Positions 1 through 8,794 are shown, counted from the stretch's first letter. The stretch is 64,000 bases of DNA from JAMQKA01 sp031569985 (GCF_031569985.1 NZ_JAMQKA010000011.1:1-64000), one strand, 5' to 3'. The notes: generated by a model from the letters alone, not told the origin. Program-made: numbers and translations.

Positions 1-127
1 AAAATACTGAGCTGATGGCGCTTATCCGACATAAAAAGATTCCATTTGAGTTAAAAATTGGCGATGTTCGATTAAACCTATCGGTTTTGGGAAAAATCCC
101 CAAAACAAGGGGTTCTGCAAAGGCCCC
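1..127 (-). mobile_element. Probable end of an IS5-type insertion sequence (runs off the window)
   Basis: The minus strand changes abruptly at about 127 from exporter coding sequence to a stretch beginning GGGGCCTTTGCAGAACCCC, which resembles the terminal inverted repeat of IS5-like elements. An ATG at 32 on the same strand opens a frame reading MSDKRHQLSI to the window edge, possibly the transposase start. A GGTTTTGGGAAAAATCCCC-type hairpin lies between. The element identity is inferred; only its first part is visible. Confidence 0.5.
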
Positions 128-1305
128 AAGTTCTTAATTCTATAACGGAAAAGCCGGGCTTGTAGTCGTTCCCACTCCCAGCGTTTTTGCCTTTCACAGC
201 TGTTAAGCTTAATAGACTGCATCCCTTGAACTATTTGAATGACCTTGCTCTGATCGCTGGAAGAGATACCAAACCGCTGGTAGTCCAGCTCCCGCCGTTT
301 CTTTAGAAACAGAAAAACCCAAAGTACATAGAGGCTGCTGCTGACTAAAAAGATCACAAAGATAAGCATGTTGTAGTAAGCCAGTACAAATGAAAACACC
401 AGAAGATTTACAAAAGAAAACACCGTACTGAGCGTCTGGTTAGTCAGGAATTCCTGGATACGCCGGTGATCCTCCATCCGCTGCATGATATCTCCGGTCA
501 TCTTAGTATCAAAGAATCCCATCGGTAGCTTCATCAGCTTAATCAGAAAATCGGAAAGGATGGAGACGTTGATGCGCGTGCTCATATGCAGCAGAATCCA
601 GGACCGGATAAATTCGACACCCGTCCTCCCTATGAATAGCATCACCTGGGCAATGAGCACCAAGTAGATAAAATTCAGATCCCGGTTGTTGATGCCGATA
701 TCCACCACCGCCTGCGTAAGAAAGGGGAATATAAGCTGCAGAATGCTGCCAGCCCCCAGGCCCAGGGCAAGCTGAAACAGCAGGTTTTTATAGGGCTTGA
801 TGTAACTCAGCAGGCGCCCAAAATTTAACTCTTGTTCATTGTTATCCTCCAGGTCATAGAATTTTGGAGTGGTGTGTAACAGAAGAGCGACTCCGGTCGG
901 CTGCCCCTCTTCCTTGTCGGTCAGCCAGTGTTGCACAAATGTATCTTTGGGTAAAGTAACACGGCCCTTGGCTGGATCAGCGATATACACCTTGCCGGAT
1001 TTGATTTTATAAACAACAACAAAGTGTCGTTGATCCCAATAGACCACGCAGGGCAGCGGGGCCTGATCGGCTAGCTGCTCCCATGTTAATTTTGCTCCCA
1101 CCGTACGAAAACCTATACTCTCTGCTGCCTCGCTGATTCCCAAAAGCGATACCCCCTCACGATTGATGCCGCTCTTGTTGCGCAGGGTGTCCATTGTATA
1201 TTCTCGGCCATGGTGCTTGGCCACCATTCGCAGGCAGGTGGGACCGCAGTCCATAGCATCATATTGACGGTAGATTTTAAATGTACCCATAAAGATAGTT
1301 TGCAA
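22..1305 (-). pseudogene. C39-peptidase ABC exporter (bacteriocin/peptide type), truncated before its ATPase domain
   Basis: Family role: an inner-membrane exporter that removes the GG leader from a peptide and secretes it. The N-terminal C39 protease domain (residues about 8-130) has the catalytic set in place: Cys20 in DCGPTC, His94 in RHFVVVY and Asp110 in IADP. A six-helix ABC membrane domain follows from about residue 170. Family members run to about 730 residues with a C-terminal nucleotide-binding domain. Here the similarity stops at about residue 390 (RIKNL) and 37 unrelated residues follow to a stop. Those residues are read from an apparent insertion-sequence end, so the gene is probably disrupted. 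Met6 (1290) may be the true start. It lies about 3 kb from the GG-leader peptide gene it would serve. Confidence 0.8.
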
Positions 1306-1570
1306 TTATAATCCTTAAATACTAATCCATCTCAAACCTGAAGTCCGGTTTATCCCTCGGTTTCAAGTGTGTAGAGGCGACAGTTTTTTGAACATTTGAA
1401 TCGACTTGACTTTTCATGGATTAGCGAACTGAGAACAATTGTTTGATTATTGAAATTTAACAATCACTTCTCCTGCTTTTTAAAGCATTTCACCACTTAT
1501 AGACATAAGTTATTCTCAATAATCTTTGAGTTAGTACAGAAAGATGCATTATAAAATGACAGAGGGATCT

Positions 1571-2728
1571 TCAGAACTTGTATATCTTGCTGGTTATATA
1601 GTCATCCGATACAGTAACAGCTAAATGGTGTGAAGCGTTATAGATGAAAGGTAACTTTTTACTTACCAAGCTGCCTTCACCGGTTACGCTGTCCAACAAA
1701 AAAGTAAGTCCCTCTTCCCGACTGCCGAACTTATCTTTATGGAATGTTTGCCTACGGACTTGTAAAATTTCATAATTGCCGTCAAAGGTCACAGATGGAA
1801 TAAATCGGTCCATTATATCTTTGGGCGGGGTATATTCCAACGCGCCGAGCTGTTCCCCCTTGTTCTGTTGAATAATCTCGGGAAAATGCAGCCCATCTAC
1901 GCGGGTTTTCCATTTGTGATGTCCGTCTTTTGCAGAATATCCCTCGACAACGGGCATATGTGCAAAAGTAAACATGACTGTTGAAGAAGCTTCGTTACAG
2001 CTGATATCACCTTCCGATAACCGATCCACGACCATGGGATAAGTACTCTTGTAGGCGCGACCAAAGGAAAACAATGGCTCAAAAGATGGCAGCGCAAACG
2101 CCTGAATCATATTGACGTTTTTATTCATTTTAATTTCATCTTCATTATCCTGGTTCATCAATCCCGTGAAGTGCACAAAAAGCTTGCCTGCACAAACACA
2201 GATGCTATAAGTCCTCTTATCTAGCTTAACAGTTTTCAGTAATTTGATTTTTTTAAGTTCTATGCTATAGATTTCGATACGATATCCGTTGTTTACCAAT
2301 AGCCATTTATTGTTATAGTTTGCCATAGATCTGGCAAACTCAAACTCACCAGGTCCCTTTCCCTTACCACCAATAGAGGTTATGTAGCTACCATCTCTAT
2401 TATAAACTCCGATGAGCTGTTTATGAGTATCCAGAAGGTATATACGCCATCTGGAATCAATTGCTGTATCTCCGATAAAGCCAAATAACTCGGTTCGGTC
2501 GCCCTGCAATTTACCAATAGATGAAATCTGTCTCGTGCTGTCCAACACTGGCAAAAACCAACGATCATCTTCCTTTTTTTGTGATATTTTTGCCTCAGCA
2601 TTTATTATATGACCATTTTCACCAAGAGCTAAATTTTGTCGTGAAGGATGTATGATCTTAGATTTTCTGTGATTAGAACATGCCGTAACTAATATTATTA
2701 ATATTATTAGACTAATATTTTCTTTCAT
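1571..2728 (-). CDS. 6-bladed beta-propeller lipoprotein
   Basis: A 385-residue predicted lipoprotein. The signal peptide ends in a lipobox (LVTAC, Cys at 17). The body has the GGKGKGPGEFEFA signature and repeated short strands of the 6-bladed beta-propeller family found in Bacteroidota outer-membrane and periplasmic proteins. The molecular function of the family is unknown; ligand or sugar-related binding is often assumed. Two paralogues lie at 13.2-15.5 kb. It sits between the truncated exporter and the IS4 element, so membership of the peptide locus is possible but unproven. Confidence 0.82.
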   Translation of the reverse strand: MKENISLIILIILVTACSNHRKSKIIHPSRQNLALGENGHIINAEAKISQKKEDDRWFLPVLDSTRQISSIGKLQGDRTELFGFIGDTAIDSRWRIYLLDTHKQLIGVYNRDGSYITSIGGKGKGPGEFEFARSMANYNNKWLLVNNGYRIEIYSIELKKIKLLKTVKLDKRTYSICVCAGKLFVHFTGLMNQDNEDEIKMNKNVNMIQAFALPSFEPLFSFGRAYKSTYPMVVDRLSEGDISCNEASSTVMFTFAHMPVVEGYSAKDGHHKWKTRVDGLHFPEIIQQNKGEQLGALEYTPPKDIMDRFIPSVTFDGNYEILQVRRQTFHKDKFGSREEGLTFLLDSVTGEGSLVSKKLPFIYNASHHLAVTVSDDYITSKIYKF

Positions 2729-2863
2729 TTTATTTTCGAACGTGTTGAATGAATTTCTAATACATTGAAATCGAACCCTTGGTTCACGCCAACTAAAAAA
2801 GTTTCTCTTAGTACGATCCTAATCAGTAATAATCACATCTGTCCAAGACGTTTGAAAAAGGTA

Positions 2864-2933
2864 GTCAGTGAAAGCCCCGAAGTCGGGGCTTTACTATTTT
2901 AGGAGGTCCAACCCTACCTAAAATATCACTGAC
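2864..2933 (+). promoter_or_regulatory. Three-way-junction leader sequestering a purine-rich Shine-Dalgarno-like motif
   Basis: An outer stem GTCAGTG/CACTGAC (2864-2870 with 2927-2933) encloses two hairpins. The first is AAAGCCCCG/CGGGGCTTT (2871-2879 with 2884-2892, loop AAGT). The second is ATTTTAGG/CCTAAAAT (2896-2903 with 2917-2924). The AGGAGG at 2902-2907 lies in the second hairpin, and the ATG follows the closing stem by one base. By analogy with IS10/IS50, such a fold could block translation of read-through transcripts; that role is inferred. Confidence 0.6.
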
Positions 2934-2934
2934 C

Positions 2935-4140
2935 ATGAATAATGTAACATTATTTGCACAGATTATGCAGACCTTAGACCGCTTTGCCTTCTCAAAGCTG
3001 GTCGGCATACACGGCTCGGATAAACATGCAAAAGGAATCACGAGCTGGACACATCTGGTAACGATGTTATTCTGCCAGTTTTCGAAGTTAAACTCACTGC
3101 GTGATGTTTGTAATGGACTAAAGTCTGCAAGTGGAAATTTGAATCATTTGGGAGTCGCCCGAGCTCCGTGTAAATCGTCCTTGTCCTATCAAAACAAGCA
3201 CCGCGAGTGGCCGCTGTTCAAAGACTATTACTTCGCTATGATGAAAAAGCTAGCTGGAATGGCGCAGTTCCGGCAAACTCGCTTCAAGGTAAAAAGCAAA
3301 ATCCTGTTGCTGGATTCGACCACCATCAGTTTGTGTCTGAGCTTGTATGATTGGGCTAAATTCCGCAAGAAGAAGGGGGCGATCAAGCTTCACACCCTGC
3401 TGGACTACGACGGATGCCTGCCTGTGTTTGTCCATATGACCGATGGCAAACCCCATGATTCTACCGTAGCCAAAGAGCTATCGCTGCCTGCCGATGCGGT
3501 GGTTATCGCCGATCGCGCCTACATCGATTTTTCAACTCTGTACCGGTGGAAAGCCGAAGGCAGTTACTTTGTCGTGCGACTGAAGCAATCCGTTCAGTTT
3601 ACACGTGGAAAAGAAAAACCGCTACCCGACAATCGCCACCAGCACATACTGGTGGATGAATACATTGAACTGAGTCACTCCAAAACCTACCAAAAATACC
3701 CAGCCAAGCTACGCCGCGTGGTGGTCTATGACCCACAGAAGGATCAAACGATTGAACTCATTACCAACCAATTTTACCCGGCAGCAAACACAATTGGTGA
3801 ACTCTATAAAGCCCGCTGGGAGATCGAAGTGTTCTTCAAAGAGATTAAACAGCTACTGAAAATCAAATCTTTTCTGGGAACAACGACCAATGCCGTGCTC
3901 ATCCAGATTTGGACAGCAATGATCACGATGTTGATTTTGAAATACCTGAAGGCCTGTGCAACCTACTCATGGTGCTTGTCCAACATGGTAGCGTTTCTGC
4001 GATTAAACCTATTTGTAAAGTTTGACCTGAAAAAACTACTAAATGAGCCGTTTGAACCACCAGATCCATCGGAGGGCACTGATCACATACAGATAAGTTT
4101 ATTTGAATGGGGGGGGATTAAAGGTGAGATGAGGAAATAA
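2935..4140 (+). CDS. IS4-family transposase
   Basis: A 401-residue DDE transposase that moves the surrounding IS. An N-terminal DUF4372-type region (residues 1-80) precedes the RNase H-like catalytic core. The catalytic triad can be placed: Asp127 in LLLDSTT, Asp193 in VIADRAYIDF and Glu298 in YKARWEIEVFFKEIK. The last fits the Y-(2)-R-(3)-E-(6)-K signature of IS4. Length and motifs are complete, so the protein is probably functional. It starts one base after a strongly structured leader and ends 63 bp before the right end of the element. Confidence 0.93.
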   Translation: MNNVTLFAQIMQTLDRFAFSKLVGIHGSDKHAKGITSWTHLVTMLFCQFSKLNSLRDVCNGLKSASGNLNHLGVARAPCKSSLSYQNKHREWPLFKDYYFAMMKKLAGMAQFRQTRFKVKSKILLLDSTTISLCLSLYDWAKFRKKKGAIKLHTLLDYDGCLPVFVHMTDGKPHDSTVAKELSLPADAVVIADRAYIDFSTLYRWKAEGSYFVVRLKQSVQFTRGKEKPLPDNRHQHILVDEYIELSHSKTYQKYPAKLRRVVVYDPQKDQTIELITNQFYPAANTIGELYKARWEIEVFFKEIKQLLKIKSFLGTTTNAVLIQIWTAMITMLILKYLKACATYSWCLSNMVAFLRLNLFVKFDLKKLLNEPFEPPDPSEGTDHIQISLFEWGGIKGEMRK

Positions 4141-4376
4141 TCTGTCCTAAACAAGCAGAAAGGTCTATATTTGTGAACTATCTAAGCGTTTTGGACAGCT
4201 ATGAGTAATAATATTAATTTGAGGGCCTTGAAATACCTTCTTTGTACCCCTCTAAACCCTTGTTAAAGACTTGAGAGAGTTACTGAGGGAAAATTTCAAA
4301 GCCCTTCAATGATTTTAATTATAATTATATAATCTTTCCCGCTTCTACTAGTAGTACTAACTGTTAAAGAGGGGGG

Positions 4377-4583
4377 TTAACATGGTCTTTCTTGACAGTT
4401 AGGATACCCTGAATCATCGCAAGTAATACCGGAACTACCAGTGTAAAAGCAACGCCATCCGGATATGTGGTCGTATTCACAAGAAGTCCCATCACAATTA
4501 CCACTTCCCGCCATCAGCTTTTTCATTTCTGAGCGTCCGAGGGCATGTCCAAAGTTTCCAAAGTTAAAGTTTGAGTTTTTCAT
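4377..4583 (-). CDS. GG-leader, six-cysteine secreted peptide precursor (bacteriocin-like)
   Basis: A 68-residue peptide from the ATG at 4583; an upstream in-frame ATG at 4607 would give 76. The N-terminal half carries the Bacteroidota natural-product leader pattern ALGRSEMKKLMAGSG, with a C39-type cleavage site expected after AGSG. The remaining about 40 residues contain six cysteines in CDGTSC, RC, TC, NC and a terminal PC, enough for three disulfides. It lies beside a C39 exporter gene and a VKOR/thioredoxin disulfide-forming protein, which supports a secreted, disulfide-rich peptide. Its target and activity (antimicrobial or signalling) are unknown. The leader class is recognised; the core sequence is not. 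Confidence 0.72.
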   Translation of the reverse strand: MKNSNFNFGNFGHALGRSEMKKLMAGSGNCDGTSCEYDHISGWRCFYTGSSGITCDDSGYPNCQERPC

Positions 4584-4702
4584 AATAGTTTTCTGTTTAA
4601 TGAACAATTAAAACTTGTTTTATCCCAATTTTATGAGAAAGGGACAAGTTATGCCAACCCTTGATTGCTCCGACCCAATTGCTCCCGAACCGAAGCAAAC
4701 TC

Positions 4703-5740
4703 TTAACCAGTCATAAAAGTTACCTGTTTGATATCCTGTTGTTCGAAATAATCAATTATGTCAGGCACCAAGTTCATCATATCTATGATCCGATATTGCT
4801 TCGATAGTAGATAACCATTAATAAAAAATGAGGGTGTGGCTTTGATTTCTGCCTGATCCATCCAGTCGCTATGGCGAACTTTTAGCTTTTCAACAGCTCC
4901 GCTAACTTTGTCGTACGTTTCCAATGGATATTTTTTTTGGAATTCTTTCTGATCCATCGACTCGTACCAGTCCCGCAGCAAGTTTTTGGTTTGGGCGGAT
5001 TCTCCGGTATGCCCGTAAATATTCTGTAACCACCAGCCCAACAGCCAAATGCCAGGTGCTTGACTTTTATTATTACCACTACTGATTTGCAGCCGAACGG
5101 CTAGGTTCACTGCATCTGGATAGGCAGCTATAAGACGTGCGGCCTGTTCAAATTCTAGCTTACATGGCCCGCAACTAAGGCTGGCGGCCATAGTAAGGGT
5201 CAACGGAGTCTTTGGGTTACCGATCAGCATCTCCTGTTCGAAAAAAGCGACATCAGTCCTTTTCTGGCGGCGCAACATGTGCAGAAAAGTGTCCGGATCA
5301 TATTTTATTCGGTTGGCCGCCGCTTCTGCCTGTTCGACTTTGGCGGCCTGCATGAAGGCATTTTTCACCAGCATCAGTCCCGAACAAGTGGTAGTCAACA
5401 ACAGCAATGTCAGGGCCGCCGCCATCCACCCAGCATCTCCTACCGAGATAATATCGTAGTTATACAAATACCCGAAGAGTCCCGCTTGTGTGAGGAGTAT
5501 CGCGTCCACGACCAAGCACAGCCGACACCACACCTTGATCTGCACCGCCTGGTAATACAGAGAAAAGAACACCACCGGGAGAGCCAGCAAGCCCAACACT
5601 CCTAGGATTCCGTAATACGGAGAGGCTCTGCCCGACAACGGAATTATGAGACCGAACATCAGTGCCTGGAATAGAAAATAGCTGGCCGTGGCGTCCGAAA
5701 GAGTCAAGTTGCCGAACAGCCGTGCCCCAAACGAGCGCAA
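4703..5740 (-). CDS. VKOR / thioredoxin-like disulfide-forming protein, C-terminal part (frameshifted from 5758-6330)
   Basis: Role: generates and passes disulfide bonds to secreted peptides using quinone. VKOR membrane helices occupy residues 1-130, with the CRLC active site at Cys72 and Cys75. A DsbA/thioredoxin-like domain follows, with CGPC at 190-193 and a cis-proline loop ATPSFF. The listed start is a TTG. Reading upstream in the same frame gives CGSSRIANCDNVL, the conserved first cysteine pair of VKOR, followed directly by this protein. The real gene therefore continues into the upstream frame at a T5 run (5776-5780). Joined length is about 543 residues, the usual size of the three-domain family. 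Confidence 0.82.
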   Translation of the reverse strand: MRSFGARLFGNLTLSDATASYFLFQALMFGLIIPLSGRASPYYGILGVLGLLALPVVFFSLYYQAVQIKVWCRLCLVVDAILLTQAGLFGYLYNYDIISVGDAGWMAAALTLLLLTTTCSGLMLVKNAFMQAAKVEQAEAAANRIKYDPDTFLHMLRRQKRTDVAFFEQEMLIGNPKTPLTLTMAASLSCGPCKLEFEQAARLIAAYPDAVNLAVRLQISSGNNKSQAPGIWLLGWWLQNIYGHTGESAQTKNLLRDWYESMDQKEFQKKYPLETYDKVSGAVEKLKVRHSDWMDQAEIKATPSFFINGYLLSKQYRIIDMMNLVPDIIDYFEQQDIKQVTFMTG

Positions 5741-5757
5741 TACGTTGTCACAGTTGG

Positions 5758-6330
5758 CTATCCTGCTGGACCCGCAAAAAGAACCGGTTGTTTATATTGG
5801 GTTCCAAATTCTTTGCCGATCAATAGCCAACCAATGACTGAACCAGCGACAGCTAAAAAAAGTAATGAGAAATGAATCCAGAAAAGGCTCCGAACGGATG
5901 GAAGGTGCACGAACAGAAGCCCGGCCAAAGCCAGACCGAACACAACCAGACTGGCCCTGTGTAAGGTTTCTTCCAAGCGCCGCCGTCTGTTTTCAGGATC
6001 GGCGATCTCGTCGGTCGGGGCGGCTTGGAGCACGACGACCTGACCAGCGTCCTCCCGGTCCTGCATCGCAGCCAAATCCTTTTGATGCCGCATAAAATAT
6101 AACTTCCCACCTTGTCCGTCGGAGTGGAGCAGGTAGGGGAAAGGCAGCCGGTCCAACTCTGTCTCTTCCACTCGGGCCACCCGGTGGCGGATCCCTAGCC
6201 GTTCGAGGGTGTCAGCAACACTCAACAACGAGGGATAATCCGCGTGTGAGGCGATAAGTTTTTCACAATACTTCTTCGATATCGGGATACCCAGGTTACT
6301 CAGATAATTTGAAACGGCTTGTTCCATCAC
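5758..6330 (-). CDS. C39-like domain plus start of VKOR domain, N-terminal part of the split disulfide protein
   Basis: A 190-residue fragment. Residues 1-95 resemble a C39 peptidase fold without an obvious catalytic Cys/His pair (KKYCEKLIASHADYPSLLSV region). Two membrane segments follow at about 125-175, matching the first VKOR helices. The frame then runs into a stop shortly after QPVLF. A minus-one shift at CTTTTT (plus strand 5776-5780) continues directly into the VKOR cysteine motif of the downstream gene. This could be a real mutation, a homopolymer assembly error, or ribosomal slippage on TTT. In related loci one protein carries all three domains. Confidence 0.75.
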   Translation of the reverse strand: MMEQAVSNYLSNLGIPISKKYCEKLIASHADYPSLLSVADTLERLGIRHRVARVEETELDRLPFPYLLHSDGQGGKLYFMRHQKDLAAMQDREDAGQVVVLQAAPTDEIADPENRRRRLEETLHRASLVVFGLALAGLLFVHLPSVRSLFWIHFSLLFLAVAGSVIGWLLIGKEFGTQYKQPVLFAGPAG

Positions 6331-6435
6331 AAAGTAAAGTTTATTTAAGACTTTGACTCTAAACCATCATCTAGATAAGATTTAAAAAACAAAGTCACTT
6401 TAAAACCAACCTTTAAAACACCCTTAATTTTGTAA

Positions 6436-6840
6436 TTAGATTTGTTCGAATTGATGGGACCTCCTCCACTGGCTTGGAGTAAGATCAAATTGGGCTTTAA
6501 ACGTATTGCAAAAGGAGGAGAGGGAAGTAAAACCTATTATTAGCGCAATCTGAGTTACTGTTTCTGACGTTTGGGTGAGTAGCTTCTTACTTACTTCAAT
6601 CCGGTGATGTAGAATATAGGACTTGGGATATTGGTACAGGTATATTTTGAACCGACCTGAAAAACTTTTGCCGTTAATATGGCAATGGGTTTTCATCCAC
6701 TTAATGGTAAGCTTTGGATTGTACAAGTTTTCATGGATACATTTTACAGCTTCACTCACTTCGTATGGCCACTCCGGATCTGGCTCTGGTAGTTCATCCC
6801 GGTAGCGACTTAATACCCCTTTAACTTCCAGTTCTGGCAT
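6436..6840 (-). CDS. AraC-type helix-turn-helix regulator, DNA-binding domain only
   Basis: A 134-residue protein. Residues about 28-130 form the double helix-turn-helix of AraC/XylS regulators, with the C-terminal signature VTQIALIIGFTSLSSFCNTFKAQFDLTPSQWR. There is no ligand-binding domain. It lies upstream of the disulfide-protein gene on the same strand, 105 bp away, so it may control the peptide locus. Small AraC-like proteins are common in such Bacteroidota cassettes; the link is inferred from position. Confidence 0.8.
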   Translation of the reverse strand: MPELEVKGVLSRYRDELPEPDPEWPYEVSEAVKCIHENLYNPKLTIKWMKTHCHINGKSFSGRFKIYLYQYPKSYILHHRIEVSKKLLTQTSETVTQIALIIGFTSLSSFCNTFKAQFDLTPSQWRRSHQFEQI

Positions 6841-7087
6841 AAAAATTTTCTCCTCTTCTAAGATGATTGATATTGATGAGAATATGTTCTTTGCTCAAAT
6901 GAATACAATTATCAAATTCGACAATAGCTTCACTACTCGTACACTCACCTGGGTTTGATCTGTTTGACTTCTCCCGCTACCCAGTAATAATAGATAGCAT
7001 CGAAGGCATTATGTTACAAAATACATTAACCGGTTACTATTACGATGACAGTCCATTCCAATGAAAGCGCTAAAACTAGAAATCGCT

Positions 7088-8239
7088 TTATCTCCCTGAA
7101 AGGCTGCTACCTTCCGTCAACTCCATCCGCGGCTCCACAATTTGCAGGTGACTCAGGGCAAAATGGCGGTCCACGGCGATGGTGTCTCCGGGCGCGACTT
7201 CCTCGTGGTTGACGATAGCCCACTCCCCGTTTTGGGCGACCGGTTCTACATACACCCACTGAACCTCGTTGTTAGATGGCTGCAGCTTAAACAGCAGTGT
7301 TCGTCCGCCGTCCCGCGATAGGATTGCCGAGCGCGGAACCCGCGTCTTGCCCTCCTGCTTCAGCACCTGGATGCGTCCCTCCACGGTCATACCCGGCGTT
7401 AATAGCCCGTCGGCATTATCGGCTTCCACTATTATCGTTCCTGTTTTCGTCTCTGTATTGACTACCGGCGCCACGGCCTCCACCATGCCCTGCAGCTCTT
7501 CACCGCCCGGGGCTGTGAGCGCCACCGTCATCCCCGGCTCAATTTTGCTGAGCTCCGATTCCAACACATCAAACCGGATGCGAACGGTGCGGCTGTCGAC
7601 GAGTCGCCCCACTTCCGTTCCCGCACCGAGGTAACTGCCGGAGGCGATCCGTTCCTCTGTATATAATTTCCCGGAAAAGGGGGCGGTCATCACCGCATAA
7701 GAGAGGTCCAGCTGCGCGCGCTCCACGTTCAGCTTGGCGTTGGCCAGCCCGGAATAGATGCGCACCAAGCTATCATCCCGCGCAATAATCCGCTCCCCGC
7801 TGTCAAGGCTTTCGATGACGTTCTGCGAGCGGTTCTCAATTTTATATTCACTGAGGGCCTGCTTGTAGCTGTTGCGTGCCTCTTTCAGGGCATATTCCCA
7901 CTCGTCATCCACAAATGTCAGCAGCGTATCTCCTTTTCTCACCTGCTTCCCTTCAGTAATATGCGAGGTCTCGACGTACCCGCTGATCCTCGGTTTGAGG
8001 TTAGCAGACTTGTTAGCCTCTACCACGCCCTGGCTTTCAATATACTGGTAGATCGGCTGATCGTCGGCTACGGCAAAGACTACTTCCGGCCGCACTTCCA
8101 CCGATTCCTGCTCCTCTTCGGAAAGAGGGTTCTGATCCTCTGACGAATTATTGCTGCAGGACCACAGCACGGCCACTGACAAATAAAGGTAAAAAATGAT
8201 TTTTGTACGTGTTATTCCCATCACCTTGCTCTTGATCAT
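7088..8239 (-). CDS. RND efflux periplasmic adaptor (membrane fusion protein) lipoprotein
   Basis: A 383-residue HlyD/AcrA-type adaptor linking an RND pump to an outer-membrane channel. The N-terminus has a signal peptide with lipobox (VLWSC, Cys 28), indicating lipid anchoring in the periplasm. Biotinyl-lipoyl-like halves flank a coiled hairpin (about residues 60-200, SANLKPRISGYVETSHITEGKQVRKGDTL and the matching MTAPFSGKLY). A beta-barrel and a membrane-proximal domain follow. The partner pump gene at 9550-12597 lies upstream on the same strand but is separated by a toxin-antitoxin module. No TolC gene is visible. Confidence 0.9.
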   Translation of the reverse strand: MIKSKVMGITRTKIIFYLYLSVAVLWSCSNNSSEDQNPLSEEEQESVEVRPEVVFAVADDQPIYQYIESQGVVEANKSANLKPRISGYVETSHITEGKQVRKGDTLLTFVDDEWEYALKEARNSYKQALSEYKIENRSQNVIESLDSGERIIARDDSLVRIYSGLANAKLNVERAQLDLSYAVMTAPFSGKLYTEERIASGSYLGAGTEVGRLVDSRTVRIRFDVLESELSKIEPGMTVALTAPGGEELQGMVEAVAPVVNTETKTGTIIVEADNADGLLTPGMTVEGRIQVLKQEGKTRVPRSAILSRDGGRTLLFKLQPSNNEVQWVYVEPVAQNGEWAIVNHEEVAPGDTIAVDRHFALSHLQIVEPRMELTEGSSLSGR

Positions 8240-8287
8240 TGTTAACAGAACTCCATTATGAGTAAAAAATGTGTTTTTTAAAAATTG

Positions 8288-8376
8288 TTATACCACAGAG
8301 GACACGGAGTAGCACAAAGAACCTCTAAGAAATTTGGGAAGCTTTGGGCCTGCTTTGCGCAACTCTGTGTTACAAA
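8288..8376. repeat. Dispersed hairpin repeat, copy 1 (ACCACAGAG family)
   Basis: Begins TTATACCACAGAGGACACGG. The first half, CACGGAGTAGCACAAAG, pairs with CTTTGCGCAACTCTGTG about 50 bp later with three mismatches. Further copies are at 9124 and 31077. Together with the 9124 copy it brackets the toxin-antitoxin pair in direct orientation. Confidence 0.65.
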
Positions 8377-8389
8377 ACATCCGTTCCAT

Positions 8390-8794
8390 TTAATCAGATA
8401 AAATTTCAGATGGCTTCCGCACCGGGAGTGTGGATTTCGTGAAATCCGTGTTATTACGTGTTATAATTGCATCGCATTGGGCTTCTACCCCACTAAAATG
8501 CTGGATTGCATCCTCAAAATCCTGCCACCCGGAATTCAGGGCATCATTGATAATGGACGCCGAAAGTGTGGATATCGTTATGATGGAACATAACGCCTTC
8601 AGTTGTGTGATAACCTTTTTGGATGAGTGAAACCTGCACAGTACGTAATACATATTGGAAAAGGATTCGGGACTGACAACCCCTTCAAGATCTTCGTTTT
8701 CTACTTTCCAAAATAGCTTTTTGGCATCAATGTAATAGGGTTCCCGACCGGTAATGAAATCGAGACAAACATCGGTATCAATCAGAATCCTCAT
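8390..8794 (-). CDS. PIN-domain toxin (VapC-like ribonuclease)
   Basis: A 134-residue PIN-domain protein, probably a metal-dependent RNase that cuts RNA when freed from its antitoxin. Acidic residues of the active site are visible: Asp6 and Asp8 in LIDTDVCLDF, Glu43, Asp92/Asp95 in QDFEDA, and Asp117 in TRNNTDF. Its start overlaps the end of the antitoxin gene by 17 bp, the usual coupled arrangement. The pair is inserted between efflux pump and adaptor genes, which suggests acquisition as a cassette. Confidence 0.85.
   Translation of the reverse strand: MRILIDTDVCLDFITGREPYYIDAKKLFWKVENEDLEGVVSPESFSNMYYVLCRFHSSKKVITQLKALCSIITISTLSASIINDALNSGWQDFEDAIQHFSGVEAQCDAIITRNNTDFTKSTLPVRKPSEILSD

Larger units (their letters stand above)
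2834..4203 (+). mobile_element. Complete IS4-family insertion sequence
   Basis: A 1370-bp element. The left end CACATCTGTCCAAGACGTTT and the reverse complement of the right end CATAGCTGTCCAAAACGCTT match at 16 of 20 positions. Direct repeats AGTAATAAT flank it (2825-2833 and 4204-4212), a 9-bp target duplication. One transposase gene fills the element. Intact ends, target duplication and reading frame suggest recent or still possible mobility. It separates the propeller gene from the precursor-peptide gene. Confidence 0.88.

Noticed and set aside
4682..4702. Separate small gene after the disulfide-forming protein
   Set aside because: Only the stop region and short spacer; no start or frame.
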